This document shows, one piece after another, positions 1-7,696 of a stretch of 64,000 bases of DNA (its first letter is position 1; every line of letters begins with the position of its first letter). The position numbers were made by a program, and so were the translations under genes. Location of the stretch: the NCBI RefSeq assembly GCF_024171925.1, contig NZ_JAMTCO010000012.1, positions 186,001-250,000 of the forward strand. Reading direction: 5' to 3'. This stretch comes from Actinokineospora diospyrosa. GTDB taxonomy: Bacteria > Actinomycetota > Actinomycetes > Mycobacteriales > Pseudonocardiaceae. The notes beneath the pieces are model-generated. The model did not search any database and had not been told where the DNA came from. It saw only the letters and a list, made by a program, of their open reading frames with translations.

Positions 1-49
1 CGCTGGGCTTCTCGGACTCGGGCTTGTTCTCGGTGATCGGGCTCATCAT
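1..49 (-). CDS. Chorismate mutase, N-terminal fragment (partial)
   Basis: Only the first 16 codons lie in the window. The gene starts at ATG 49 (a second ATG follows at 46), is preceded by GAGGGAAG and runs off the left edge. The visible residues are hydrophilic and Ser/Pro/Glu rich, typical of the disordered start of short AroQ-type actinobacterial chorismate mutases, but they cannot identify the protein. The identification is inferred from two things. First, in M. tuberculosis the gene divergent from uvrD1 is the intracellular chorismate mutase, and the next genes here keep that order. Second, the upstream leader encodes a Phe/Tyr-rich peptide followed by attenuator hairpins, as expected for a gene at the chorismate-to-prephenate branch point of Phe and Tyr synthesis. 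Confidence 0.6.
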   Translation of the reverse strand, partial: MMSPITENKPESEKPS

Positions 50-95
50 CTTCCCTCGGTGTTGGATCGCACCAGGTCACGTTCCCGAAGCAACG

Positions 96-125
96 GAAGC
101 CCCGGGTCCGTGGACTCGGGGCTTC
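96..125 (-). terminator. Attenuator terminator hairpin
   Basis: GAAGCCCC and GGGGCTTC, continued by GGGTCC/GGACTC with one G-T pair, form a 14-bp stem with a minimal loop, 19 nt after the leader-peptide stop and 46 nt before the downstream ATG. There is no T-run, as is usual for high-GC actinobacterial terminators. Its position between a leader peptide and a biosynthetic gene marks it as the attenuator terminator. Confidence 0.6.
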
Positions 126-143
126 GCGGTGGGTTTGTGGTGC

Positions 144-203
144 CTACGCCACTACGGGAGCCGGAGTCCGGGTCCCGTAGAAAAACTCGTAGCAGGTCAG
201 CAC
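144..203 (-). CDS. Leader peptide of a Phe/Tyr attenuator (19 aa)
   Basis: A 19-codon open frame starts at GTG 203 and ends at TAG 144. It encodes M-L-T-C-Y-E-F-F-Y-G-T-R-T-P-A-P-V-V-A, with four aromatic residues in five positions, including adjacent TTT-TTC Phe codons at codons 7 and 8. There is no clear Shine-Dalgarno. A CAAACT hexamer ends 6 nt before the GTG, so the transcript may be leaderless. The codons next to the aromatic cluster form the 5' arm of the hairpin at 152-180, the geometry needed for ribosome stalling to control hairpin choice. The gene downstream is the putative chorismate mutase. Peptide and hairpins are visible in the sequence; the control mechanism is inferred. Confidence 0.7.
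   Translation of the reverse strand: MLTCYEFFYGTRTPAPVVA
152..180 (-). promoter_or_regulatory. Attenuator hairpin 1:2 (pause/antiterminator region)
   Basis: CTACGGGA (152-159) and TCCCGTAG (173-180) form a perfect 8-bp stem around an inner CCGG-AGT-CCGG hairpin. On the transcript this lies directly after the Phe and Tyr codons of the leader peptide. The 3' half contains GGACTC (RNA 169 to 164), which can instead pair with GAGTCC in the 5' arm of the terminator hairpin (117 to 112). Two more G-C pairs follow after one mismatch, so the structures are mutually exclusive. Confidence 0.65.
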
Positions 204-305
204 CCCACGAGTTTGGCACACGGCGGCGGCGCTGGGCGAGCAGTTGGGTGAATTACAGGGGTCGGTCCGGGATGTGGATCGCGGCGCACCGGTGGCGTGG
301 CCCGG

Positions 306-328
306 TTGTCGGGGGCCACCGGTACGGT
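306..328 (+). promoter_or_regulatory. RecA-NDp (PafBC-type) DNA-damage promoter of pcrA
   Basis: TTGTCGGGG, 8 nt, then TACGGT fits the mycobacterial LexA-independent damage promoter consensus TTGTCRGTG-N8-TAnnnT, except that GTG is GGG here. The -10-like TACGGT ends 10 nt before ATG 339, so the transcript would be almost leaderless. This supports 339 rather than the upstream in-frame ATG at 297 as the start. No LexA box is seen nearby. Confidence 0.65.
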
Positions 329-338
329 GGTCGCCACG

Positions 339-2714
339 ATGGAAGCTCTCTTCGACCTCCCCGCACCCGACCCCGGCCCGGCTCCCGAGCAGCGGCTCCC
401 GGCGCGGGTGGCCGCACTGCTCGACGACCTCAACGACCACCAACGCCGTGCCGTCGAGCACGCCGGTACCCCGCTGCTGGTGGTGGCGGGCGCGGGCTCG
501 GGCAAGACCCGGGTGCTGACCAGGCGCATCGCGTACCTGCTCGCCGAGCGGCACGTGCACCCCGGCCAGGTGATGGCGATCACCTTCACCAACAAGGCCG
601 CCGCGGAGATGAAGGAGCGGGTGGCCGACCTGGTCGGGCGCCGGGCGAACGCGATGTGGGTGTCGACGTTCCACTCCATGTGCGTGCGGGTGCTGCGCCG
701 CGAGGCCAAGTCGCTCGGGATGGGGTCCAGCTTCTCCATCTACGACGCCGACGACTCGCGCAGGCTGCTCACCCTGGTGGCCCGCGACCTGGACCTGGAC
801 CCGAAGCGGTACCCGGCGCGCACCCTGTCGGTGCACATCTCGAACCTGAAGAACGAGCTCGTCGACGCCGAGACCGCGGCGCAGAACGCGAGCAACGACC
901 TGGAGCGCCGGGTCGCCGAGGTGTACGCGGAGTACCAGCGCAGGCTCGCCCAGGCGAACGCGATGGACTTCGACGACCTGATCATGCGCACGGTCGAGGT
1001 GCTGCAGGCGTTCCCGGACGTCGCCGAGTACTACCACCGGCGGTTCCGGCACGTGCTGGTCGACGAGTACCAGGACACCAACCACGCGCAGTACACCCTG
1101 GTGCGGAAGCTGGTCGGCAAGGGCGACGACGGACTGCCCCCGGCGGAGCTGTGCGTCGTCGGTGACGCGGACCAGTCCATCTACGCGTTCCGCGGCGCGA
1201 CGATCCGCAACATCGTCGAGTTCGAACGGGACTACCCGAACGCGACCACCGTGCTGCTCGAGCAGAACTACCGGTCCACGCAGAACATCCTCACGGCGGC
1301 GAACGCGGTCATCTCGCGCAACGCGAACCGGCGCGACAAGCGGCTGTGGACGGCCGAGGGCGACGGCGAGAAGATCGTCGGCTACGTCGGCGACAACGAG
1401 CACGACGAGGCCAGCTTCGTCGCCAACGAGATCGACCGGTTGGTCGACTCCGGGGTGGCGAACAACAGCGACGTCGCGGTGTTCTACCGGACCAACAACC
1501 AGTCCCGGGTCTTCGAGGAGATCTTCATCCGGTTGGGGCTGCCCTACCGGGTGGTCGGCGGCGTCCGGTTCTACGAGCGCCGGGAGATCCGCGACGCCCT
1601 TGCGTACCTGCGGGTGTTGGCGAACCCGGACGACACGGTCAGCCTGCGCCGGGTGCTCAACGTGCCCAAGCGCGGCATCGGCGAGCGGGCCGAGGCGTGC
1701 GTGTCCACCTACGCCGACCGGGAGCGGATCACCTTCGCCGCGGCGTTGCGCGCGGCGACCGAGGGCAAGGTCCCGCTGCTCAACCCGCGCTCGCAGCGGG
1801 CCGTGTCCGGGTTCGTCGAGCTGATCGATGGGCTGCGCCGGTTCGTCGACGACGGCCAGGACGTGGCCGAGGTGCTCGACGCGGTGCTCGACCAGACCGG
1901 CTACCGCGCGGAGCTGGAGGCCAGCGACGACCCGCAGGACGCGTCCCGGCTGGAGAACCTCAACGAGCTGGTCACCGTCGCCAGGGAGTTCACCGAGGCG
2001 CCGGAGGTCATGGCGCCGGACAACGCGCCGGAGGGGATCGCGCCGGTCGAGCAGACCGGGCCCGCCGCCGGGTCGCTCGCCGCGTTCCTCGAACGGGTGT
2101 CGCTGGTGGCCGACGCGGACTCCATCCCCGACGCCGAGGACTCCGGTGGCGTGGTGACGCTGATGACCCTGCACACCGCGAAGGGCCTGGAGTACCCGGT
2201 CGTGTTCAGCACCGGCTGGGAGGACGGGATCTTCCCGCACATGCGCGCGCTGAGCGACCCGGTCGAGCTGGCCGAGGAGCGCAGGCTGGCGTACGTGGGG
2301 ATCACCCGGGCCAGGGAGCGGCTGTACCTGTCGCGGGCGATCGTGCGCTCGGCGTGGGGCCAACCGATGACCAACCCGGCGTCGCGGTTCTTCGACGAGA
2401 TCCCGCCGGACCTGCTGGACTGGCGCCGGGTCGGCCCCGAGCGCTCGGCCCCGACCCGGGCGACCACCTGGGGTGGCCGCTCGAGCGAGTCGGTGCAGGC
2501 GAGCAGGCAGCGGGCCTCGCCGACCAGCGGCTGGAAGGACGGCCCGTCGCTGTCGCTGTCGGTCGGCGACCGGGTCAACCACGACAAGTACGGCCTGGGC
2601 ACCGTGGTCGCCGCCGACGGCCAGGGGCCGCGGTCGACCGCGACGATCGACTTCGGGTCGTCGGGCACCATCCGGCTGATGCTGATCGGCAGCGTCCCGA
2701 TGGTGAAGCTCTAG
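339..2714 (+). CDS. pcrA: ATP-dependent DNA helicase UvrD/PcrA
   Basis: A superfamily 1A 3'-5' DNA helicase of 791 residues, close to the usual length, acting in nucleotide excision repair and replication-fork maintenance. Visible motifs: Walker A AGAGSGKT near residue 50, motif Ia TFTNKAA, motif II DEYQDTN, motif III GDADQSIYAFRGA, the NYRS motif, motif V LMTLHTAKGLEYPVVF and motif VI RRLAYVGITRA. The C-terminal tail, with GDRVNHDKYGLGTVV, is the Tudor-like RNA-polymerase-binding fold of PcrA. Start 339 is chosen because the damage-type promoter ends just before it and because family members begin M-x-x-LFDLP. It is divergent from the chorismate mutase gene, as in M. tuberculosis uvrD1. Confidence 0.95.
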   Translation: MEALFDLPAPDPGPAPEQRLPARVAALLDDLNDHQRRAVEHAGTPLLVVAGAGSGKTRVLTRRIAYLLAERHVHPGQVMAITFTNKAAAEMKERVADLVGRRANAMWVSTFHSMCVRVLRREAKSLGMGSSFSIYDADDSRRLLTLVARDLDLDPKRYPARTLSVHISNLKNELVDAETAAQNASNDLERRVAEVYAEYQRRLAQANAMDFDDLIMRTVEVLQAFPDVAEYYHRRFRHVLVDEYQDTNHAQYTLVRKLVGKGDDGLPPAELCVVGDADQSIYAFRGATIRNIVEFERDYPNATTVLLEQNYRSTQNILTAANAVISRNANRRDKRLWTAEGDGEKIVGYVGDNEHDEASFVANEIDRLVDSGVANNSDVAVFYRTNNQSRVFEEIFIRLGLPYRVVGGVRFYERREIRDALAYLRVLANPDDTVSLRRVLNVPKRGIGERAEACVSTYADRERITFAAALRAATEGKVPLLNPRSQRAVSGFVELIDGLRRFVDDGQDVAEVLDAVLDQTGYRAELEASDDPQDASRLENLNELVTVAREFTEAPEVMAPDNAPEGIAPVEQTGPAAGSLAAFLERVSLVADADSIPDAEDSGGVVTLMTLHTAKGLEYPVVFSTGWEDGIFPHMRALSDPVELAEERRLAYVGITRARERLYLSRAIVRSAWGQPMTNPASRFFDEIPPDLLDWRRVGPERSAPTRATTWGGRSSESVQASRQRASPTSGWKDGPSLSLSVGDRVNHDKYGLGTVVAADGQGPRSTATIDFGSSGTIRLMLIGSVPMVKL

Positions 2715-2880
2715 AGCGCTGCGCTGAGGCACGGCGCTTAAGCCCTGCGCTGGTTTCGCTGTGCTCAAGCGCTGTGCTGATTCGCGGCGCTAAGCGCTGT
2801 GCTGGTTTCGCGGCGCTACAGCACTGTGGTGAATCGCGGCGCTAAAGCACTGTGCTGGTTTCGCGGCGCTAAAGCGCCTG
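2715..2880 (+). repeat. Tandem ~26-bp hairpin-forming repeats between convergent genes
   Basis: About six imperfect copies of a 24-27-bp unit (AGCGCTGTGCTGGTTTCGCG followed by GCGCT) run from the pcrA stop to the end of the convergent hydrolase gene. Each unit starts AGCRC and ends GCGCT, so every copy can form a short stem. The array may act as a bidirectional terminator. Its last copy overlaps the 3' end of the hydrolase gene. Confidence 0.6.
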
Positions 2881-4023
2881 GTAGGCCGAGGTCAAGAAAT
2901 CGGAGTACACCTTCGGACCGGCCGGGGACGTCCACGCCTGCTGGGTGAGCAGGATGGTGATCAGGTCCTCGGCCGGGTCGACCTGCCCGGACGTGCCGAG
3001 GCCGCCCTCCCAGCCGAAGCGCCCGGGCGTCTTGTGCAGGTCGTCGCGGGCGGTGACCACGCTGAGGCCGAAGCCCCAGGTGGTGGTGTCGAAGAAGCCC
3101 TCGACGAGACCCCCGCCCGCTTTCTGCGCGGCGGTGAGCTGGTCGGAGGTCATGGTCAGCACCGACGGGCGGGACAAGATGGGGCCGCCGCCACTGCGCA
3201 GCGCGGCCAGGAAGGCCCGGTAGTCGGTGGCGGTGGAGACGAGGCCGCCCGCGCCGGAGAAGAAGGCGGCCGGGGTGCTCCACTGGCCCTGCGGCGGGTC
3301 GTAGACGACACGCTCGCCACTGTCCGTGGTCGAGTAAGCGGTGGCGAGCCGGTCGATCTTGTCGGCGGGGACGTGGAATCCGGTGTCGCGCATGCCGAGC
3401 GGGGCGAAGATCCGTTCGTTGAGGACGACGTCCAGCGACTGCCCAGTGGCGCGTTCGATGAGGACACCAAGGACGTCGTAAGCGGTGTTGTACCACCACT
3501 TCTCGCCGGGGTGGCTCAAGAGTGGGAGCGTCCCAAGTAGACTCATGAGCTTCGCGGAGTCCGGTGTGGACTGCGGAGTGGGCGGCCCCGGTTCGAGCCC
3601 GGCCGCGGCGATGGCGGCCTGGACGGGGTGGGTACCGGGCGCCGCCATGATCACGCCTTGCCCGAAGGTGGAGTTCATCAGGTGACGCACCGTGATGGGA
3701 CGGGCGGCCGGGACGGTGTCGTCGACCGGGCCGTCGACGGCCTTGAGGACGCGCGGACTGGCGAGCTCCGGGATGAGGTCGCCGATGGGGTCGTCGAGGC
3801 GCAGGAGGCACTCCTCGACGAGGGTCAGCGCGGCGGCGGTCACCACGGGCTTGGTCATCGAGGAGATGCGGAAGATCGTGTCGGCGCCCGCCGGGAGGTC
3901 GCCGAGGACCAGCACGTGCGCCTCGCCGCCGTGGTCGAGCAGGGACACGACGCCGGGGACGGCCCCGCTGTCGACGTGGCGCGCCATGACGTCGCGGTGC
4001 CGGGTGAGCCTCACCTGATCCAT
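2869..4023 (-). CDS. Serine hydrolase of the beta-lactamase/class C esterase family
   Basis: 384 residues from ATG 4023; an in-frame ATG eight codons upstream (4047) is possible but less typical. The family contains esterases and penicillin-binding-protein-like hydrolases with an acyl-enzyme serine. The nucleophile motif S-x-x-K is visible as S55-M-T-K58 (context RISSMTKP). A tyrosine motif follows in WWYNTAYDVLG, and EGGLGTSG near the C-terminus matches the third active-site element. No signal peptide is obvious, so it is probably cytoplasmic. It is convergent with pcrA, and its stop lies inside the hairpin repeat array. The substrate cannot be predicted. Confidence 0.85.
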   Translation of the reverse strand: MDQVRLTRHRDVMARHVDSGAVPGVVSLLDHGGEAHVLVLGDLPAGADTIFRISSMTKPVVTAAALTLVEECLLRLDDPIGDLIPELASPRVLKAVDGPVDDTVPAARPITVRHLMNSTFGQGVIMAAPGTHPVQAAIAAAGLEPGPPTPQSTPDSAKLMSLLGTLPLLSHPGEKWWYNTAYDVLGVLIERATGQSLDVVLNERIFAPLGMRDTGFHVPADKIDRLATAYSTTDSGERVVYDPPQGQWSTPAAFFSGAGGLVSTATDYRAFLAALRSGGGPILSRPSVLTMTSDQLTAAQKAGGGLVEGFFDTTTWGFGLSVVTARDDLHKTPGRFGWEGGLGTSGQVDPAEDLITILLTQQAWTSPAGPKVYSDFLTSAYQAL

Positions 4024-4297
4024 GCGGGCCAACCTAGCCTCGCACACGGGTTCGAGAAATTGTCGTACCCCTGCGGTTCACTACTCACATGACCGAGAGC
4101 CGACCCGTATCCCGCGTCCTACCTGCCGTTTCGCCGCCGCGCAAGATAGCGACGACGATGTTCGCGACCCGCTGGAACCCACGCCCCGCCAGGGCCGGTC
4201 CACCCACCACCAGGTGACGGTGGTTTGAGCCGGGGTGATCGGGGGCACTCCAGAGCGGGGTCGGACTACCGCGTGGGACAACTGAACAGCGGCGGGG

Positions 4298-5116
4298 TTA
4301 GAGGGCGATACCCCGAGAGGCCAGCCACGGGGTCGGGTTCATCTTGCGACCGTCGGCGTCCCAGATCTCGAAGTGCAGGTGCGGGCCGGTGGACTGGCCG
4401 CGGTTGCCCATGTGGGCGATCATCTCGCCCGCCTTGACCTTCTGGCCCTCGCGCACGACGTAGTCGTTGACGTGGCCGTAGACCGAGACGGAGCCGTCGG
4501 CGTGCTGGACGCGGACCCAGAGGCCGAAGCCGCTGGCCGTGCCCGCCTCGATCACGACGCCGTCGGCGACCGAGAGGATCGGGGTGCCGATGCGGTTGGC
4601 GATGTCGACGCCGTAGTGGGTGACGCCCCAGCGGGCGCCGAAGCCGGAGGTGAAGGTCCCGACGGCCGGGCGGACGAACTTGGGCCGCGCCGCCTCTTCC
4701 TCTTTGGCCTTGATCGCGGCGACGCGCTCGGCCTTGGCCTGGGTCAGCCGCTCCGTGGTGGCCATCTTCTGGGCCTCGACGGTGCCGTCGGCCTGGTTGG
4801 TCAGGGCGAGCAGCTCCGGCGTGGCAGGCGCGTCACCGCCCATGCCCATCGCGGCGGACGCCTGACGGGTCCCGGCGAGTGGGACGACCTCGTCGCCGGC
4901 GGAACCACCGCCCGCGGCCGCGGACTGCAGGGTCTGCCCAGCGGCAGCGGCCGCGAACGCGCCGACCGCGACAGCGGCGACGACCACGCGACCACGCAAC
5001 GCCGAGGACGGCGGAGCGATCCGATGGGCACCCTTCGCACGGCGGGAGCCGCGTTCAAGCGCTTCGTCGAGCGCGGCGAACTCGTGTTCGCCGCCGGTGG
5101 AGCGATGTCGAGACAA
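4298..5116 (-). CDS. M23 family peptidoglycan metallopeptidase (LytM-like), membrane anchored
   Basis: 272 residues. A transmembrane segment (about 43-60) follows a basic N-terminus. A short charged helix (about 110-143) leads to a C-terminal M23 domain. Zinc ligands are visible: H167-x3-D171 (HYGVD), GH215 and H246-x-H248 (GPHLHFE), so the catalytic set is complete. It probably cleaves peptidoglycan cross-bridges during growth. The apparent start is TTG 5116, preceded by GGCTAGG; no better ATG or GTG lies in frame nearby, so the start is uncertain. It occupies the position of the M23 peptidase between uvrD1 and sucC in M. tuberculosis. A GTCACG direct repeat upstream may bind the response regulator MtrA. 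Confidence 0.9.
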   Translation of the reverse strand: MSRHRSTGGEHEFAALDEALERGSRRAKGAHRIAPPSSALRGRVVVAAVAVGAFAAAAAGQTLQSAAAGGGSAGDEVVPLAGTRQASAAMGMGGDAPATPELLALTNQADGTVEAQKMATTERLTQAKAERVAAIKAKEEEAARPKFVRPAVGTFTSGFGARWGVTHYGVDIANRIGTPILSVADGVVIEAGTASGFGLWVRVQHADGSVSVYGHVNDYVVREGQKVKAGEMIAHMGNRGQSTGPHLHFEIWDADGRKMNPTPWLASRGIAL

Positions 5117-5250
5117 GACCTAGCCTTCCGCCTTCGGGGAGTCGGACCACAACCACCAGCTCGCGGGGGACGAGCTCGTTCGGTGTCGGACACCGGGCGG
5201 GGGACCCGGTTGGGCAGTCATCCGAGCTGGATTCCTACCCCGTCCTGTTC

Positions 5251-5266
5251 GTGACCAGACCGTGAC
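5251..5266 (-). promoter_or_regulatory. MtrA-like direct repeat upstream of the M23 peptidase gene
   Basis: On the minus strand GTCACG occurs twice with starts 11 bp (one helical turn) apart, 135-150 bp upstream of the peptidase start. MtrA of mycobacteria binds pairs of GTCACA(GCG)-like motifs ahead of cell-wall hydrolase genes such as ripA. The match and the target gene type agree; binding is inferred. Confidence 0.4.
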
Positions 5267-5389
5267 AACGGACCCGGGGACAGTAACGGGGCGGCAGCGC
5301 CGCAAGCAACAGTGCTCACCCAGATCTCACCGGACGCCATACGGCCAGAGGACGCCACGCAGCGGGTACTACACAAAGTTAAGGCGAAG

Positions 5390-5406
5390 TCACACCTATA
5401 GTGTGA
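5390..5406. promoter_or_regulatory. Palindromic operator-like site
   Basis: TCACAC-CTATA-GTGTGA is a perfect palindrome with 6-bp arms and an AT-rich centre resembling a -10 element (TATAGT on the plus strand). It lies about 275 bp upstream of the M23 gene and 610 bp upstream of the next plus-strand gene. Which gene it serves is unknown. Confidence 0.35.
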
Positions 5407-5550
5407 GCTGGGTCTCTCAACAATCGACCATCCGGGTGGCAACCCAATTACTGGACGGGTCGTGCGCGGGGGTTCGCAGGTCACGGCCCGGACACTGCGG
5501 GCGGTGATGCAGGGGTTCACCCACATGCGCGCCTGTGGTCACAGCGCTTG

Positions 5551-5810
5551 AGGGCGTAGGCCGGGGTTGGGGATGCGAGGCATGAACTTCGGGCCTCCGC
5601 CTTCGGCTCCGGGAAACGACTCGCCTTCGGCATTGCACCCGGGCGCGATTTTCGAGCTGTGCTCGATGGGGTGGACCTGACGACAGCGGGGCTGACACCT
5701 CGGCGTCCGAGTGACCACGGGCTGGGCAGGTGGGCTGGGCAGACCTGACGGAGGGTGGGATGGCACCGGCTGTTCCGAGTGGCCAGTGGTCCCGGGAAGT
5801 GGCGGTGCCA
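5551..5810 (+). repeat. Dispersed intergenic repeat, copy 1 (short form)
   Basis: This stretch aligns in the same orientation with 18971 onward. A GGCGTAGGCC start is followed by 24 identical bases (5588-5611 equals 19006-19029, core TCGGGCCTCCGCCTTCGGCT). A diverged segment then ends in GCTCGATGGGG, followed by one unit of the GGCAGGTGGGCTGGG...CCTGACGG...GGCACCGG repeat that is tandem at the other site. The long palindrome of the other copy is missing here. Confidence 0.6.
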
Positions 5811-6013
5811 GCACAACCCACACCTCATACCCGGCGGGCGGCGTCGGCTACTGGATGCCTGGAGGCTCGGCCTCGGCTCCGACCCCGGGTGTAGTCCTGC
5901 CGCACCAAAAGGGATCATCCGGGCGGGCCAGATCATCCCGTCGCTCTGTTCTGTTTACGTGCGGCAACACGCCGGGCCGCGGGGGTGGGCGGTGCTTGCT
6001 AGCGTTGCCTGCG

Positions 6014-7696
6014 ATGACTTCGCGGATCACCACCCCGTCCCCCGCCGACTCGCCCGCCGACGACAGTGTTGGGTCGCGGATCGGGTGGGCGGAGAGCCCG
6101 GTTCAGCTGCGGCTCGCCTTCGCCCTCGCCGCTCTTGGTGCGGTTGCCCAGGTCACGGGCGTCGCCGTGGGGGTGGTGGACGGTGGGCCGCCTGCTGCTT
6201 TCCGGTCCTTCCCCCTCCTCCTGGTCCTCGCCGTCCTCCCGCCGGTCGTGGCGGCGGGGCTGGCGGTGGGCAGGCGGCCGCTCATGGGGGCCGGGGTGCT
6301 GGTCGGTGCGGCCTTGCTCGGGCCGGGACGGCTGCTCGGTGACCTGCAGTTCCTGGTCGACCCGCTGGTGGTGTCCAGGCCGGAGATCATGGTTCCGACC
6401 AGCCTCGCCCCCCTGCACGCGGGCCTGGGGCTGTGGCTGCTCCTCGCGGGTCACGTCCTCGCGATCACCGCCGGTGTCATGGCGGCGAACCGGGCGGGGG
6501 CGCCCTACGGGACCCCGTACGCCGCTGAGTTGCACGACGACGGGCGGCAGCGGTCGGCGGTGGGGTTGGTGGCGGCTGTGGTGGCCGCCTTCGGGCTGCA
6601 GTTGGCGCCGTTCACCTCTGGGAACGCTTTCCTGCTCGCCGAGGGGCTGATCGACAGCCCGTGGTTGTTGCGGTTCGCGCTGCTGGCGGCCGGGGCCGGG
6701 GTGGTCGGCGCGGCACTGGTGGGGACGGCGACGGCGCGGGGGGTGGCGGTCGGGGCGGTTCTGGGGGTGGCCGCGATCGCTGTTCCGCAGGTCGGGGCCG
6801 GGTTGTGGGTCGGGTTGTTGGGGGCGGCGCCGGGGCCTTACCTGGCTTTGCTCGGGGTGGTGGGGCTGGCGGTGTCCGTGTGGGTGACGACCCGGCCCCG
6901 GCGCGAGAGCGACCCGGTCGCGACGGCGCACCGGGTCGCGGGGGTGCTCGGGGTCCTGTCCGGGGTGGCCGCGATCGGCGCGGCGACCACCACGGTCTTG
7001 GCGGTCGAGGGCGTCGAGCAGGAGACCTTCTCCAACCGCCTCTTCCTCCCGGCCGGGATCCTCGTCGTGGCGCTCGCCATCCCGCTGTTGTTCCCCAGGA
7101 CCGCCGCAGCGATGCGGCCCGCGTTCGCGGTCTCGCTCGCCGCGATCGCACTGGCCGGGATGTCCACTTTGGACGCGGTGGTCACCGCGACCGGGGTCGG
7201 CGCTCCGATCAGCACCGGGGCGGCAGTCTGGTTCACCGCGGCCGCCTTGGTCTTCGCGGGTGGGGCGACGATCACCGGCCTCTTCGCGGGCAACGCGGAG
7301 CGCGCGGAGCCGCAGGAGCGGCCGCTCGACCTCGTGCTGGTCGCGCCGCTGGCGGTGGCCGGGTTGCTGGCCATCGGCGCCTTCGGCCTCCCGGTCGTCA
7401 AGGCCCGCGGGCTGGTGCCGCCGGGGATCTGGGCGGAGTTCCGGCTCGCCTCCCTCGGCCTCCTGCTCGCCGTGCTCACCGTCGTGGTCGCCGTCGCGCT
7501 GACGCCGGTGTCGCGACCGAACCGGGCGGGCGCGCTGCTGCTCGGCTGCGCTGGCCTGGTCGGCGTCCGCGCCCTCGAGTACCCGCTGACCTCGGCCCGC
7601 GCGCTCGGCTCGGTGCCCGGCCCGGGCCTGTGGCTGTCGCTGGCGTGCGCGGGCGCCCTGGTCGTCGCCGCGCTGATGGTGCTGAGCCGCCGGTGA
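6014..7696 (+). CDS. Polytopic membrane protein of unknown function
   Basis: 560 residues. A Ser/Thr/Pro-rich start of about 30 residues is followed by roughly 14-16 hydrophobic segments rich in Ala, Val, Leu and Gly, with Arg-rich linkers (for example TTRPRRESDP) between them. No catalytic motif or transporter signature was recognised. ATG 6014 is chosen because a TAGCGT -10-like box lies 7 nt upstream and the hydrophobic protein begins soon after. It overlaps the next gene by 4 bp (GTGA), so the two are translationally coupled. It lies between the M23 peptidase and sucC, where M. tuberculosis has no counterpart. Confidence 0.75.
   Translation: MTSRITTPSPADSPADDSVGSRIGWAESPVQLRLAFALAALGAVAQVTGVAVGVVDGGPPAAFRSFPLLLVLAVLPPVVAAGLAVGRRPLMGAGVLVGAALLGPGRLLGDLQFLVDPLVVSRPEIMVPTSLAPLHAGLGLWLLLAGHVLAITAGVMAANRAGAPYGTPYAAELHDDGRQRSAVGLVAAVVAAFGLQLAPFTSGNAFLLAEGLIDSPWLLRFALLAAGAGVVGAALVGTATARGVAVGAVLGVAAIAVPQVGAGLWVGLLGAAPGPYLALLGVVGLAVSVWVTTRPRRESDPVATAHRVAGVLGVLSGVAAIGAATTTVLAVEGVEQETFSNRLFLPAGILVVALAIPLLFPRTAAAMRPAFAVSLAAIALAGMSTLDAVVTATGVGAPISTGAAVWFTAAALVFAGGATITGLFAGNAERAEPQERPLDLVLVAPLAVAGLLAIGAFGLPVVKARGLVPPGIWAEFRLASLGLLLAVLTVVVAVALTPVSRPNRAGALLLGCAGLVGVRALEYPLTSARALGSVPGPGLWLSLACAGALVVAALMVLSRR

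Larger units (their letters stand above)
5117..6013. other. Long intergenic region with regulatory sites and repeats
   Basis: About 900 bp with no convincing gene. Short frames here have no ribosome sites or recognisable products. It holds the MtrA-like repeat, the TCACAC palindrome and, from about 5551 to 5810, a repeat related to the noncoding region ahead of dnaE2. At its right end TAGCGT (6001-6006) lies 7 nt before ATG 6014 and looks like the -10 box of a leaderless transcript. Confidence 0.6.

Noticed and set aside
59-1165. Long plus-strand frame (368 codons) over the start of pcrA
   Set aside because: Arg/Gly/Ala-rich translation with no motif; it is a shadow of the helicase frame, which carries every SF1 motif.
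144-2768. 874-codon minus-strand frame antisense to pcrA
   Set aside because: Low-complexity Arg/Val/His/Gly-rich translation typical of high-GC antisense frames. Only its last 19 codons, beyond the helicase, are meaningful as the leader peptide.
5120-5320. Possible c-di-AMP (ydaO-type) riboswitch ahead of the M23 gene
   Set aside because: Such riboswitches are common at actinobacterial wall-hydrolase genes, but the conserved core and the AGCTAACCTC-like end were not found; only loosely similar G-rich blocks are present.
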